A stretch of DNA of 24,353 bases from Lachnospiraceae bacterium UBA7202 (GCA_002490705.1 DKUO01000016.1:1-24353), one strand, 5' to 3'. Shown: positions 7,628-15,690, counted from the stretch's first letter. Notes: generated by a model from the sequence alone, not told the origin. Translations and numbers: made by a program.

Positions 7628-7661
7628 AAAAAGGGATTCTGCAAGGCGGAATTCCTTTTTT
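7628..7661 (+). terminator. Rho-independent terminator of the metG operon
   Basis: A 12-bp stem (7628-7639 with 7649-7660, one G-U pair) with a 9-nt loop ends in a T-rich arm. It begins 17 nt after the stop of the small anchored protein. Confidence 0.8.
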
Positions 7662-7767
7662 CAGTGAAAAGGAGGATGGCATCGCCGGGAATACTTTATT
7701 GGCGGATGCATATACTAGATATCTGAAACGCATGTTTTTGAAAACAATAGTTTGGAGGGCAGCATAT

Positions 7768-8760
7768 ATGAAAATTGCATTTTTTAGCACAAAACCTTAC
7801 GACAAAATCTGGTTTGAGCCCATGGGAAAGGAGCATGGGTTTGAGATTCATTTTTACGAAGCGCCTTTTCATGAGGAGACGGTTTCTTTGGCAAAGGGAT
7901 ATGACGCTGTCTGTATTTTTGTGAACGACTATGTCAATGCAGCTATGATACAGCAGCTCTACGATATGCATGTGAAGGCGCTGCTTTTGCGGAGTGCCGG
8001 GTTTAATCATGTGGACGTGAAGGCGGCGGAGGATAAGATACAGGTGCTCCGCGTGCCCAGTTATTCGCCGGAGGCGGTGGCGGAATTTGCCATGGCGATG
8101 CTCATGACCGTGAACCGTTACACGCACAAGGCCTACAATAGGACAAGGGAGTTTAACATGAGTCTGTATGGCCTCATGGGCGTGGATTTGTATCACAAGA
8201 CGGCCGGCGTTGTGGGTACAGGTAAGATCGGGCAGGCTATGATCCGCATCTGCAACGGGTACGGCATGGAGGTTTTGGCCTACGACCCCTATCCCAACAA
8301 GGACGTGGAGGCGGAATACGTGTCGGTACAGGAACTGATGGAGCGATCGGATGTGATTTCCCTGCACTGTCCGTTAACCTCGGAGACGAAACACCTGGTC
8401 AACGCGCAGACAATTGCAAATATGAAGGACGGTGTGTATCTGGTCAACACTTCCAGAGGGGCGCTGATCGACACCGATGCGCTGATTGACGGGCTGGTAG
8501 ATGGAAAGTTTGGCGGTGTGGGTCTGGATGTTTATGAGGAGGAAGAAGGAATCTTTTATGAGGATAAGTCGAATGAGATTATGCGGGATGAAAATCTGGC
8601 GCGGCTTATGACTTTTCCCAACGTGTTGATTACTTCGCATATGGGATTTTTCACGAAAGAGGCCATGCAGGCAATCGCGAAAGTGACGCTGGAGAACGCC
8701 TATGCGCTGGAGAATGGACTGCCTCTGGTGAATAAGGTGGGCAGCGAGGCGGCGAAATAG
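7768..8760 (+). CDS. ldhA: NAD-dependent D-lactate dehydrogenase (fermentative, LdhA type)
   Basis: This enzyme reduces pyruvate to D-lactate, regenerating NAD+ during fermentation. I take the ATG at 7768, which has GGAGGG 8 nt upstream, so the product is 330 residues; an in-frame ATG at 7699 lacks a site and adds unrelated sequence. The product matches the LdhA pattern along its length: KIAFFSTKPYDK at the N-terminus, CIFVNDYVN, the Rossmann motif GVVGTGKIGQ, the substrate Arg in NTSRGALID, the Glu in DVYEEEEG, and the catalytic His in TSHMGFFTKEA. It lies alone between a terminator and the next promoter. Other D-2-hydroxyacid substrates are possible but less likely. Confidence 0.9.
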   Translation: MKIAFFSTKPYDKIWFEPMGKEHGFEIHFYEAPFHEETVSLAKGYDAVCIFVNDYVNAAMIQQLYDMHVKALLLRSAGFNHVDVKAAEDKIQVLRVPSYSPEAVAEFAMAMLMTVNRYTHKAYNRTREFNMSLYGLMGVDLYHKTAGVVGTGKIGQAMIRICNGYGMEVLAYDPYPNKDVEAEYVSVQELMERSDVISLHCPLTSETKHLVNAQTIANMKDGVYLVNTSRGALIDTDALIDGLVDGKFGGVGLDVYEEEEGIFYEDKSNEIMRDENLARLMTFPNVLITSHMGFFTKEAMQAIAKVTLENAYALENGLPLVNKVGSEAAK

Positions 8761-8770
8761 TCGCTGTAGG

Positions 8771-8799
8771 TTGTAATTTTAAAAAAAATACGTTAAAAT
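8771..8799 (+). promoter_or_regulatory. Promoter of the acetyltransferase/HD-GYP genes
   Basis: TTGTAA (8771-8776), 17 bp of A/T, then TAAAAT (8794-8799). Two Shine-Dalgarno-like AAGGAG motifs follow at 8803-8808 and 8816-8821. Confidence 0.55.
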
Positions 8800-8833
8800 A
8801 AAAAGGAGACTTAAAAAGGAGCAGCGGATTGTT

Positions 8834-9304
8834 TTGGAAGTGCCGTATCAGATCAGAAACGCATATCGGGATGAATGGGAGGATGCCATGGCGTTGGCAT
8901 GGCGGACTTTTTTACGGTTTGAGGCTGATGTATACTCTCCGGAGGGCGTGAAGAATTTTGAGAATTTTATAACAGATTCCACACTCTACCGTATGTTTGT
9001 CGTAGGCTCGTACCAGATGTTTGTCGCACTGGACGGAAAGAAAATCGTGGGAATGCTTACCCTGCGGGACGGGACGCATATTTCTCTGCTCTTTGTGGAT
9101 GAGAAATACCATAGGAGAGGAATCGGACGGGCACTTTTGCAGTATTTGTCTCATTATCTTTTGACTGAGGTACAGGCTTCGCGTGTGACGGTAAATTCTT
9201 CTCCTTATGGGGTTGAATTTTATCATAAACTTGGATTTCGTGATTTGCGTCCGCAGGAGAAGAAGGACGGTATTATCTACACGCCGATGGAGTTTGTATT
9301 GTGA
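8834..9304 (+). CDS. GNAT-family N-acetyltransferase with a non-ATG start
   Basis: The 156-residue product has the GNAT fold: a beta strand VGMLTLRDG, then motif A from SLLFVDEKYHRRGIGRALL (about 84-102, acetyl-CoA pyrophosphate loop RRGIGRA), and the C-terminal PYGVEFYHKLGF segment. The substrate is unknown. No ATG precedes the first beta strand. TTG at 8834 is the most likely listed start, but its gap from AAGGAG (8816-8821) is 12 nt; an in-frame ATT at 8828 has a 6-nt gap. An in-frame stop at 8780 limits the start. It is followed 24 nt later by the HD-domain gene. Confidence 0.85.
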   Translation: MEVPYQIRNAYRDEWEDAMALAWRTFLRFEADVYSPEGVKNFENFITDSTLYRMFVVGSYQMFVALDGKKIVGMLTLRDGTHISLLFVDEKYHRRGIGRALLQYLSHYLLTEVQASRVTVNSSPYGVEFYHKLGFRDLRPQEKKDGIIYTPMEFVL

Positions 9305-9328
9305 TGGGTTTAGGGACGGGGGAAGAGT

Positions 9329-10585
9329 ATGGAGTATATTAAAAGTAAAGACATTTACCTCTTGATGAGGGATATTTTGAAGCTGATCAACCCGACCCTG
9401 ATGGAACACGGATCGAGGGTGGCCTATATTGTTTATAAGATGCTTCAGGAAGAAAACAAATACGAGGAGTTTGAGCTTGCGGATATTGTGATGGTTGCGA
9501 CGATGCACGATATCGGCGCCTATAAGACGGAGCAGAGCAGGATCAATGATATGCTGCAATATGAGACCCGGGACAGCATGGCCCATTCGATTTATGGATA
9601 TTTGTTTTTTAAATATCTGTCTCCGGAGCCCGATCTGTCGAAAGTGATCATGTATCATTGCAGAGATTATGACAAGCTGCAGACGGTTGATTATATTTAC
9701 AAGGATGTGGCGGCTTATATCAATATTGCCGAGAAGATTGATATTTATTCCAATACTATGGGTGCGCAGTTTGATCCGCGTATGTTTCAAAAGCAGGCGG
9801 GTACGAAGCTTTCAGCTGCGGGGCTGGAACGGTTTTATCAGTGCGACGCGAAGTATAATATACTGGAAAAGATAAAAAGTGATGAGTATAAGGCGGAGCT
9901 GGATGAAATTGCGGAATACATGATTTTTTCCAATGAGAATAAAAAGAAGTTTTTGGACATGTTGATTTACTGCCTTGGTTTTGTTCGGGAAGGCATGGTG
10001 CTTGACACCGTCACAACCATCTGTATCTGCGAGGAGATTGCGTCCCGTCTGTTTCTTCCCGATCACGAGCGGGAAATGATTTACTATGCGGCGTTGGTGC
10101 ATGATTTGGGAATGATTGCCATATCGCAGGATATCGTTATGGCGCCCAGAAAGCTAAAGCCCGAGGAAATCAAGCATGTCCGCACTCACGTGAAGATAGC
10201 GCAGGAAAAATTAGAGCATAGGATGGACGCTGATATCGTGAGTATAGCATTGGCGCATCACGAGAGAGGGGATATGAGCGGGTATCCCAAACGGCTGGGT
10301 GAGCAGAAGATCAGTATCCAGCAGGGAGTGCTGCAGGTGGCCGATGTGGTGAGCGCGCTGGTCAATAAAAGAAGCTACAGGGATGCGGTATCAAAACAGC
10401 AGGTACTGCGTTTCCTGAGTGAAGAGACGGCAAAGAAGCGGTTTAAGAGGCAGATCGTTACGGTGCTTTCGGATTCTTATGACGAGATCATGGACCGTGT
10501 GAAGCAGGAAACGGCTAATATCCTGAAAATGTACCAGACGCTTAATATGCAGTATCAGCAGGTAAACAAAAAATATAAAATCTAA
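9329..10585 (+). CDS. Tandem HD / HD-GYP domain protein, probable c-di-GMP phosphodiesterase
   Basis: HD-GYP domains hydrolyse cyclic di-GMP. The 418-residue protein has two copies. The first (about 20-145) keeps H27, H60-D61, H86 and H110 but lacks GYP. The second (about 225-360) has HD at 258-259, H287, HH at 310-311, GYP at 318-320 and VADVVSAL with D339. The second copy deviates from consensus: Thr replaces the usual first His, HDLGM replaces HDIGK, and HHERGDMSGYP lacks the Gly after Asp. Activity is therefore likely but not certain. There is no sensor domain or membrane segment. It shares the acetyltransferase promoter and lies before a YesL-diguanylate cyclase pair. Confidence 0.85.
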   Translation: MEYIKSKDIYLLMRDILKLINPTLMEHGSRVAYIVYKMLQEENKYEEFELADIVMVATMHDIGAYKTEQSRINDMLQYETRDSMAHSIYGYLFFKYLSPEPDLSKVIMYHCRDYDKLQTVDYIYKDVAAYINIAEKIDIYSNTMGAQFDPRMFQKQAGTKLSAAGLERFYQCDAKYNILEKIKSDEYKAELDEIAEYMIFSNENKKKFLDMLIYCLGFVREGMVLDTVTTICICEEIASRLFLPDHEREMIYYAALVHDLGMIAISQDIVMAPRKLKPEEIKHVRTHVKIAQEKLEHRMDADIVSIALAHHERGDMSGYPKRLGEQKISIQQGVLQVADVVSALVNKRSYRDAVSKQQVLRFLSEETAKKRFKRQIVTVLSDSYDEIMDRVKQETANILKMYQTLNMQYQQVNKKYKI

Positions 10586-10640
10586 AATAGTTTGTTTTTT
10601 TACATATTTTAAATTTTTTATAGTTTTTCATATTTCTATG

Positions 10641-10649
10641 TGATAAAAT
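10641..10649 (+). promoter_or_regulatory. Extended -10 promoter of yesL
   Basis: TGA-TAAAAT (hexamer 10644-10649) lies 30 nt before the yesL ATG in an AT-rich gap that has no terminator hairpin after the HD-GYP gene. No -35 is visible. Confidence 0.4.
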
Positions 10650-10679
10650 AAAAGTTGTGATTTTTTGGAGAAATGTCTG

Positions 10680-11363
10680 ATGGGTAAATTTTTTGATATG
10701 GACAGCCCGATTATGCGGTTCTTAAACCGTGTGGGCGATTTGATGATTTTAAATCTGCTGATGATAGTCTGCTGTATTCCGGTTATCACTGTGGGAGCAG
10801 CATTTACGGCGCAGCATTATGTACTGCTTAAGATTGTCCGCGATGAGGAGGGGTATCTTGTCAAAGGCTTCTTTAAATCTTTTAAGGCGAACTTTAAGCA
10901 GGCTACCCTCATATGGCTTCTGATGCTTTTGGTGGTGGCGGTTTATATCGGAGATATTTGGATTTTCAACTATTCGGGATTGACTTTCCCGAAACCTCTG
11001 ATCATAGCTGTGGTGGCAGTGGCAATCCTTCTTTTGATGATTGCGGTATATGTGTTCCCGGTGTTGGCCAGATTTGAAAATTCCATAAAAAATACACTTA
11101 AGAACGCGATGCTGTTGGCTTTTGCTAATTTGCCCAAAACGATTCTGATGATAGCGTGCTATATCCTGCCCCTTGTGCTGGCGTATTTTTCGACATACGC
11201 GCTTCTCTTTATCTTTTTGTTTGGCTTTTCAGTACCGGCCTATGTTGCAGCGTGGATTTACAGTGGTATTTTTAAAAAGCTGGAGCCGGAAACGGAGGAA
11301 CTCACCTCCGATCTGGACTTCTCCCTGAAAATAGACGAGGAGACAAAAGAAATCGATGGATAA
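10680..11363 (+). CDS. YesL/DUF624-family membrane protein
   Basis: The ATG at 10680 has TTGGAG 9 nt upstream and gives 227 residues; a TTG at 10665 is part of that ribosome site. Family features include the N-terminal MRFLNRVGDLMILNLL motif, ending in CCIPVITVGAAFTA, and about five hydrophobic segments, followed by an acidic cytoplasmic tail. YesL proteins are found beside carbohydrate ABC transporter genes in Firmicutes; their function is unknown. Here the next gene overlaps by 8 bases, so the protein is translationally coupled to a diguanylate cyclase, and a sugar importer follows. Confidence 0.85.
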   Translation: MGKFFDMDSPIMRFLNRVGDLMILNLLMIVCCIPVITVGAAFTAQHYVLLKIVRDEEGYLVKGFFKSFKANFKQATLIWLLMLLVVAVYIGDIWIFNYSGLTFPKPLIIAVVAVAILLLMIAVYVFPVLARFENSIKNTLKNAMLLAFANLPKTILMIACYILPLVLAYFSTYALLFIFLFGFSVPAYVAAWIYSGIFKKLEPETEELTSDLDFSLKIDEETKEIDG

Positions 11364-12834
11364 TCAAAACAAGTCGAGCGTATTGCAGTGGCTCGTTCCG
11401 ACGGGAATTATGCTGGCTGTTGTAGTGGGCATGCTGGTCAGCTTTTCCTTTAAGAGCAATAAGGAGGCTGAAAGTGCCGTGCTGAAAAGCCTGGTTGCTT
11501 CGGCGGAAACCTATGGAGAGCGTTTTCTGAATCGGCTCGACGGCGTAAGTAAGGCGGGAGAGCCTGTCAGGATACTGCTTGAAAACGAAGGGGTGCAGGA
11601 TGGCGAGCGCGTAGAGGAACTGCTTGGCGTGGCGTCGACTGCGGCCGGCGTGGAGACGGTTCTTTTCAGTGATGATAAGGGGACGGCGGTTGACCAGAGA
11701 GGAAACACGCTTAATATTAGCGAAACGGCATGGTTTCAGGAGGTTCTTGCGGGGGAGCGGACTTATATCTATGCGAAAGAGGTAGCGTCTATAGCGGTGA
11801 CGAAACCTATTTCCACGGAGGGGGGACAGAGCTATCTGATTCTTCTCTATCCGATGAGCCAGTTCGCGGATATGCTTATGAACTCCGGGTTTGATTCCTC
11901 CAGTTTTTTGGCTGTCGCAGATATGGAGGGAAATGTGCTGGGAGCAAGCGGCTCCTCAACCAATGGCTGTTTAAAGGACGGCAATCTTTTCTCCGCACTT
12001 GAGCCGGAAAACAAGGATAATGTCAGAGTGCTCCGCAACCGTATGGGCAACGGTTCCCGCGGCAATCTTGATATGCAGACCGGAAGCCAGTCTCATGTGC
12101 TAACTTTTGTGCCGCTGGGCAGTAACCGCTGGGATATGGTGCTGGGCGTCAGCGCGTCTTACGTGGACAGACAGTCCGGTTATCTGCGCAGCACGACTAA
12201 AAATATGGTAGTGTCCCTGCTTATTGTGATCGTCGTATTCTTCTGCATCGTTATGGTGATCAATATTGTCGGCAAGATCCGTAGCAATGAAAAGAAGCGG
12301 GAACTGGAAGACAAGGCGGATACGGATCTTTTAACCGGCCTTAACAATAAGCTTGCAACGGAACGCAAGATTAAGGATTACATGGCGCAGAACCCGAATA
12401 AACAGTCCATGATGTTTTTGTTTGATATCGATAATTTCAAGAAGATCAACGATACCATGGGACATGCGTTTGGAGACGAAGTGCTGCGGTCCCTTGGAGT
12501 GCAGATTGGAGCGATTTTCCGCGCCTCCGATATTGTGGGACGCGTGGGCGGCGATGAGTTTATGGTTTTCCTGAAGGATATCACGAGCGATGAGGATATC
12601 ATGAAAGAGGCGGGAAAGGTGGAGGCCTTCTTTAAGAGCTTTCAGGCGGGCGAGTATGTGAAGTATAAGGCGACGGCAAGTATCGGCGTGGCGATTTTCC
12701 CGCAGGAAGGCGAAGATTTTGAGACACTGTACAAGGCGGCCGACCAGGGATTATACAAAGCGAAAAAACGAGGGAAAAACCAGTTGGCGTTTTATCGGGA
12801 CAGAGCGTCGGCGGAGCAGGCGGCAGGAAATTAG
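11356..12834 (+). CDS. Membrane diguanylate cyclase with extracytoplasmic sensor domain
   Basis: This enzyme makes c-di-GMP from two GTP. In the 492-residue protein, transmembrane helices at about 12-32 and 283-305 enclose an extracellular domain of about 250 residues, probably Cache-like. The GGDEF domain (about 320-482) has TDLLTGLNN, the metal-site segment FDIDNFKKIND, and an intact GGDEF at 398-402. The allosteric I-site RASD (389-392) lies five residues upstream, so product inhibition is expected. The start overlaps yesL by 8 bases with GAGGAGA 12 nt upstream. With the HD-GYP gene before yesL, synthesis and breakdown enzymes flank one membrane protein. The ligand may be a sugar or other nutrient, by context only. 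Confidence 0.92.
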   Translation: MDNQNKSSVLQWLVPTGIMLAVVVGMLVSFSFKSNKEAESAVLKSLVASAETYGERFLNRLDGVSKAGEPVRILLENEGVQDGERVEELLGVASTAAGVETVLFSDDKGTAVDQRGNTLNISETAWFQEVLAGERTYIYAKEVASIAVTKPISTEGGQSYLILLYPMSQFADMLMNSGFDSSSFLAVADMEGNVLGASGSSTNGCLKDGNLFSALEPENKDNVRVLRNRMGNGSRGNLDMQTGSQSHVLTFVPLGSNRWDMVLGVSASYVDRQSGYLRSTTKNMVVSLLIVIVVFFCIVMVINIVGKIRSNEKKRELEDKADTDLLTGLNNKLATERKIKDYMAQNPNKQSMMFLFDIDNFKKINDTMGHAFGDEVLRSLGVQIGAIFRASDIVGRVGGDEFMVFLKDITSDEDIMKEAGKVEAFFKSFQAGEYVKYKATASIGVAIFPQEGEDFETLYKAADQGLYKAKKRGKNQLAFYRDRASAEQAAGN

Positions 12835-12852
12835 AGGGAAAAAGCAAAAGAT

Positions 12853-12894
12853 ATGCGGGGCATTGGAAAACTGTGCACCGCATTCTTGTTTTTT
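12853..12894 (+). terminator. Terminator after the diguanylate cyclase gene
   Basis: ATGCGG (12853-12858) pairs with CCGCAT (12878-12883), followed inward by one mismatch and three further pairs. A TCTTGTTTTTT tail follows. Confidence 0.65.
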
Positions 12895-12916
12895 GTCAAG
12901 ATATCCGTCAACTGTT

Positions 12917-12935
12917 TTACTTAAATGTTAAGTAA
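12917..12935. promoter_or_regulatory. Inverted repeat TTACTTAA-ATG-TTAAGTAA upstream of the importer promoter
   Basis: The 8-bp arms are perfect and centred about 56 bp upstream of the -35 of the binding-protein gene. The same half-site, TTAAGTAA, recurs at 13027-13034 just past the transcription start. This suggests a regulator site, perhaps acting at two positions; its protein is unknown. Confidence 0.4.
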
Positions 12936-12981
12936 TATAGAAAAGTTTATCAAAAATGTATGAAAAAAATTAAAAAAATGG

Positions 12982-13010
12982 TTGTCAATATGGGAAATAT
13001 GTGCTAGACT
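12982..13010 (+). promoter_or_regulatory. Promoter of the sugar-importer operon
   Basis: TTGTCA (12982-12987), a 17-bp spacer, and TAGACT (13005-13010) preceded by TGC as an extended -10. Transcription should start near 13017. Confidence 0.7.
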
Positions 13011-13017
13011 ATCATTA

Positions 13018-13032
13018 CGAAAACGTTTAAGT
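13018..13032. promoter_or_regulatory. LacI/CcpA-like operator at the importer transcription start
   Basis: GAAAACGTTTAA, with a central CG flanked by A and T runs, resembles the catabolite-responsive/LacI-family core and lies directly at +1. A second CGTTTCG follows at 13039-13045. Repression by a LacI-family regulator or CcpA is inferred; no such gene is in the window. Confidence 0.45.
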
Positions 13033-13090
13033 AAAAAGCGTTTCGTGTTACCATTACTTTTTTCAATTTATTAAAGGAGGAAATGAAAAA

Positions 13091-14548
13091 GTGAAAAAGA
13101 AAGTAGTAAGTGTTTTACTGGCAACAACTATGGTTGTTACGCTTGCTGGCTGCGGCAATAGTGGCGCTCCGGCAGCAGAAGCTCCGGCAACAGAGGAAGC
13201 TCCTGCTACAGAGGAGGCTCCGGCAGCAGAGGAAGCTCCTGCTACAGAGGAGGCTCCGGCAGCAGACGCAGAAGCAGAAGCTCCGGCAGCAGACGGCGAG
13301 CTGGCTTACAGCGGCGAGATTTCCATCATGCACTTCTCCACATCTGAGGAGTCTGAGGGTAACGGCGGTTCCGACGGTTTCAGAACATGCCTTGCTAACT
13401 GGCAGAATGATCACAGCAATATTACTCTGAGCGAGGAAGTTCTTGCAAACGACGATTATAAGACACAGATCGCTACACGTGCAGCGGCTGACGATCTTCC
13501 GGATGTATTCCTGCTTCAGGGTATGAATACCATCAGCTGGTCCGATCAGGGTCTGGTATATGACCTGACAGACAGCATCAAGAATTCTCCGTATGCTAGT
13601 GAGTACAATATGGACTATCTTGTACCTTTCACAGCGGGCGGCAAGTATTATGCTTATCCGGCTCTGACAGGTGGTACATGTACAGTAGTTATCTACGATG
13701 AGGCTATGTGGAAAGAGGCAGGTTTCGATTCCTTCCCGACCACATGGGCTGATGTTGAGAAGGCAGCTGAGTACTTCAGCGGTCAGGGCATCGACACCAT
13801 CGCATTTGGTAACTCCGGTCAGTGGCAGCTGAACTCCTGTTTCGTATCCTGCCTTGGCTATCAGTACACAGGTACACAGTGGTTCTCTGATATCATTGCA
13901 GGCACAGGCAACTTCGAGGATCCTAACTTCGTAGCAGCTCTGACAGAGACACAGCGTCTGTTCCACGACACCAACATCTTCAACAAGGACTTCAACGCAG
14001 TATCCAACGAGGATGCTCGTGAGTACTACATTTCCGGTGAGGCGGCAGCATTCATTGGCGGTAACTGGGATGCTTCTTACATTCAGGCTACTCTGGAAGG
14101 TGATCCGAAGAAAGACACCACCAAGTTCGCAGTTCTTCCTCAGGCAGCAGACGCTACCAAGTATGAGAAGTTCCAGAACATCGGTCTTGGCTATGGTATG
14201 GCAATCAGTGCTAAGGCAGCACAGGATCCTGATAAGCTTGCAGCTTGTATCGACCTTTGCCAGTATCTGACAGGTCCTGCATTCTCCGAGTATGTAGGCG
14301 CTAACTATGCACTGGCTGGTTTCTGCGGCTCTGATGTAGATCTCTCCGCATTTGATCAGTACACACAGGATTTCTACAACTTCTCCTATGTGGACAACAA
14401 GGGTTGTGAGATTTATGACTCCTATGTAGACGGTTCTGTTTGGTCTGTACTGAACACTGAAATGCAGGAAATGGTAAACGGCGACAAAGATCCCGCAACC
14501 GTAGCTGCGGATACACAGGCTGCTTACAAGACTTACTTAGGTCAGTAA
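13091..14548 (+). CDS. Sugar ABC transporter substrate-binding lipoprotein
   Basis: This is the extracellular binding protein of a carbohydrate importer. The GTG start follows AAAGGAGG with a 10-nt gap. In the 485-residue product, the signal peptide ends in the lipobox LAGC with Cys21 as lipid anchor. A flexible Glu/Ala/Pro/Thr linker (about 25-69, EEAPA[T/A] repeats) follows, then an extracellular solute-binding family 1-like domain beginning GEISIMHFSTSE. The domain contains motifs such as AAADDLPDVFLLQG, WKEAGFDSFPTTWADVEKAAEYF and AAFIGGNWDASYI. Its codon use (GGT, AAC, TCC, GTA) differs from most neighbours and suggests high expression. The two permeases follow after two hairpins. The sugar cannot be read from sequence. 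Confidence 0.93.
   Translation: MKKKVVSVLLATTMVVTLAGCGNSGAPAAEAPATEEAPATEEAPAAEEAPATEEAPAADAEAEAPAADGELAYSGEISIMHFSTSEESEGNGGSDGFRTCLANWQNDHSNITLSEEVLANDDYKTQIATRAAADDLPDVFLLQGMNTISWSDQGLVYDLTDSIKNSPYASEYNMDYLVPFTAGGKYYAYPALTGGTCTVVIYDEAMWKEAGFDSFPTTWADVEKAAEYFSGQGIDTIAFGNSGQWQLNSCFVSCLGYQYTGTQWFSDIIAGTGNFEDPNFVAALTETQRLFHDTNIFNKDFNAVSNEDAREYYISGEAAAFIGGNWDASYIQATLEGDPKKDTTKFAVLPQAADATKYEKFQNIGLGYGMAISAKAAQDPDKLAACIDLCQYLTGPAFSEYVGANYALAGFCGSDVDLSAFDQYTQDFYNFSYVDNKGCEIYDSYVDGSVWSVLNTEMQEMVNGDKDPATVAADTQAAYKTYLGQ
13193..13264 (+). repeat. Tandem 36-bp repeat in the lipoprotein linker
   Basis: A 36-bp unit (12 codons, two EEAPA[T/A] hexapeptides) starting at 13193 is repeated at 13229 almost base for base. 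Each unit is itself two related 18-bp halves. It is an in-frame low-complexity linker, not a CRISPR or regulatory repeat, and could vary in copy number between strains. Confidence 0.7.
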
Positions 14549-14581
14549 CCGATCAAGCTGAGAAGGTTATTGTAAGATAAA

Positions 14582-14622
14582 GGTAATACCGCCTGGGGAG
14601 ATTCCCCGGGCGGAACTTTACC
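14582..14622 (+). other. Intercistronic hairpin between binding protein and permease
   Basis: An 11-bp GC-rich stem (14589-14599 with 14603-14613, one G-U) with a 3-nt loop sits inside an outer 5-bp stem (14582-14586 with 14618-14622). There is no T run, so it probably protects the upstream mRNA from 3' decay rather than ending transcription. Confidence 0.6.
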
Positions 14623-14640
14623 GAGAGAGGTTTGATTCCG

Positions 14641-14674
14641 GCGAAGCGGCAGAGAAGGTCTTCGTTTCGCTTTT
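14641..14674 (+). terminator. Weak partial terminator before the permease genes
   Basis: GCGAAGCG (14641-14648) pairs with CGTTTCGC (14663-14670), one G-U, followed by only TTTT. Read-through to the permeases would be expected, giving less permease than binding protein. Confidence 0.4.
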
Positions 14675-14721
14675 GGGGTACGTCACAAGATGGGTACTAA
14701 AAAGGAAATGGGGGCGATTCT

Positions 14722-15690
14722 ATGCTGAAATCTATTAAACCAAAAGGATGGGTGGTAGCTGCATATCTGGCTGTGCCCGTGGCGCTGTATGTGTTCACGG
14801 TATTTGCACCGCTTCTTGCAGCTCTTTTTTATAGCTTTTTTGAATGGAAGGGCGGTCCGGTTAAGACCTTTAACGGACTGGCGAACTATGCGCAGCTGTT
14901 TAGCGACGAGGTGTTCTGGAGCTCCTTCTGGCACAATATTTTTCTGGTAGTGGTATGTATCATCGGACAGATCGGTCTGGCATTTATCGTAGTGCTGCTG
15001 ATCAATTCCAAGGTAACCAAGCTGCAGGGTATCCACAGGACGTTCGGATTCTTCCCGAGCACGATCTCCGCAGTCTGCATTGGTTTTATCTGGCAGATGA
15101 TTTATGATTCCAAGAGAGGATTGTTGAACTGGTTCTTAGAGCAGATTGGCAGACCGGATAAGCAGAAGGTATGGCTTAACGAGCCAAGCTTGGTAATGCT
15201 TCTGGTATCCATTCCTCTGATTTGGCAGTTTATCGGTTATTATATGGTGATTCTCCTGTCGGCGGTTTCCTCCATCAGCACGGAGGTTTTGGAGTCCGCG
15301 GAGATTGACGGCGCAACAGGGATTCAGCGTGCGCGTTACATAGTATTACCTTTGATTAAGAATACTCTGCTTGTATGTATTACCCTCTGTGTTGCGGGTA
15401 ATATGAAAGCGTTCGATAATATTTACGTCATGACGGCGGGCGGCCCCGGCTACTCCTCCATGGTTATGGCAATGTATGGATATAAGGTTTCCTTTGAGCA
15501 GTCCAACTTGGGTTATGGTTCCTGTATTTCGGTCGGCATCTTTGTTCTGGCGTTGGCCGTGATCGGCGGATCGCAGGTTCTCATGAACTACTGCATGACG
15601 GATCGCTATGACCGTGAAGAAGCGAAGCGCCTGAAGCAGATCGAGAAGGAAAGACAACGGGCGATCAAAGCCCGCAAGGCTAAGGCGTAA
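14722..15690 (+). CDS. Sugar ABC transporter permease, MalF/UgpA type
   Basis: The 322-residue inner-membrane permease has about six hydrophobic segments. The EAA loop at about 189-211 (VLESAEIDGATGIQRARYIV) contacts the ATPase. FDNIYVMTAGGPG is the characteristic segment after TM5. The last 30 residues are Lys/Arg-rich and cytoplasmic. The ATG follows a G-rich AATGGGGG site. It forms the membrane pore with the next gene, whose start is 14 nt downstream. Confidence 0.93.
   Translation: MLKSIKPKGWVVAAYLAVPVALYVFTVFAPLLAALFYSFFEWKGGPVKTFNGLANYAQLFSDEVFWSSFWHNIFLVVVCIIGQIGLAFIVVLLINSKVTKLQGIHRTFGFFPSTISAVCIGFIWQMIYDSKRGLLNWFLEQIGRPDKQKVWLNEPSLVMLLVSIPLIWQFIGYYMVILLSAVSSISTEVLESAEIDGATGIQRARYIVLPLIKNTLLVCITLCVAGNMKAFDNIYVMTAGGPGYSSMVMAMYGYKVSFEQSNLGYGSCISVGIFVLALAVIGGSQVLMNYCMTDRYDREEAKRLKQIEKERQRAIKARKAKA

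Noticed and set aside
13193..13264. Tandem repeats that could suggest a CRISPR or binding array
   Set aside because: They are in frame and encode a Pro/Ala/Glu linker typical of lipoproteins.
13115..13966. 283-codon minus-strand frame opposite the binding-protein gene
   Set aside because: It is Cys/Arg/Ser-rich because it mirrors the repeated linker and the codon bias of the sense gene; no start signal or family is seen.
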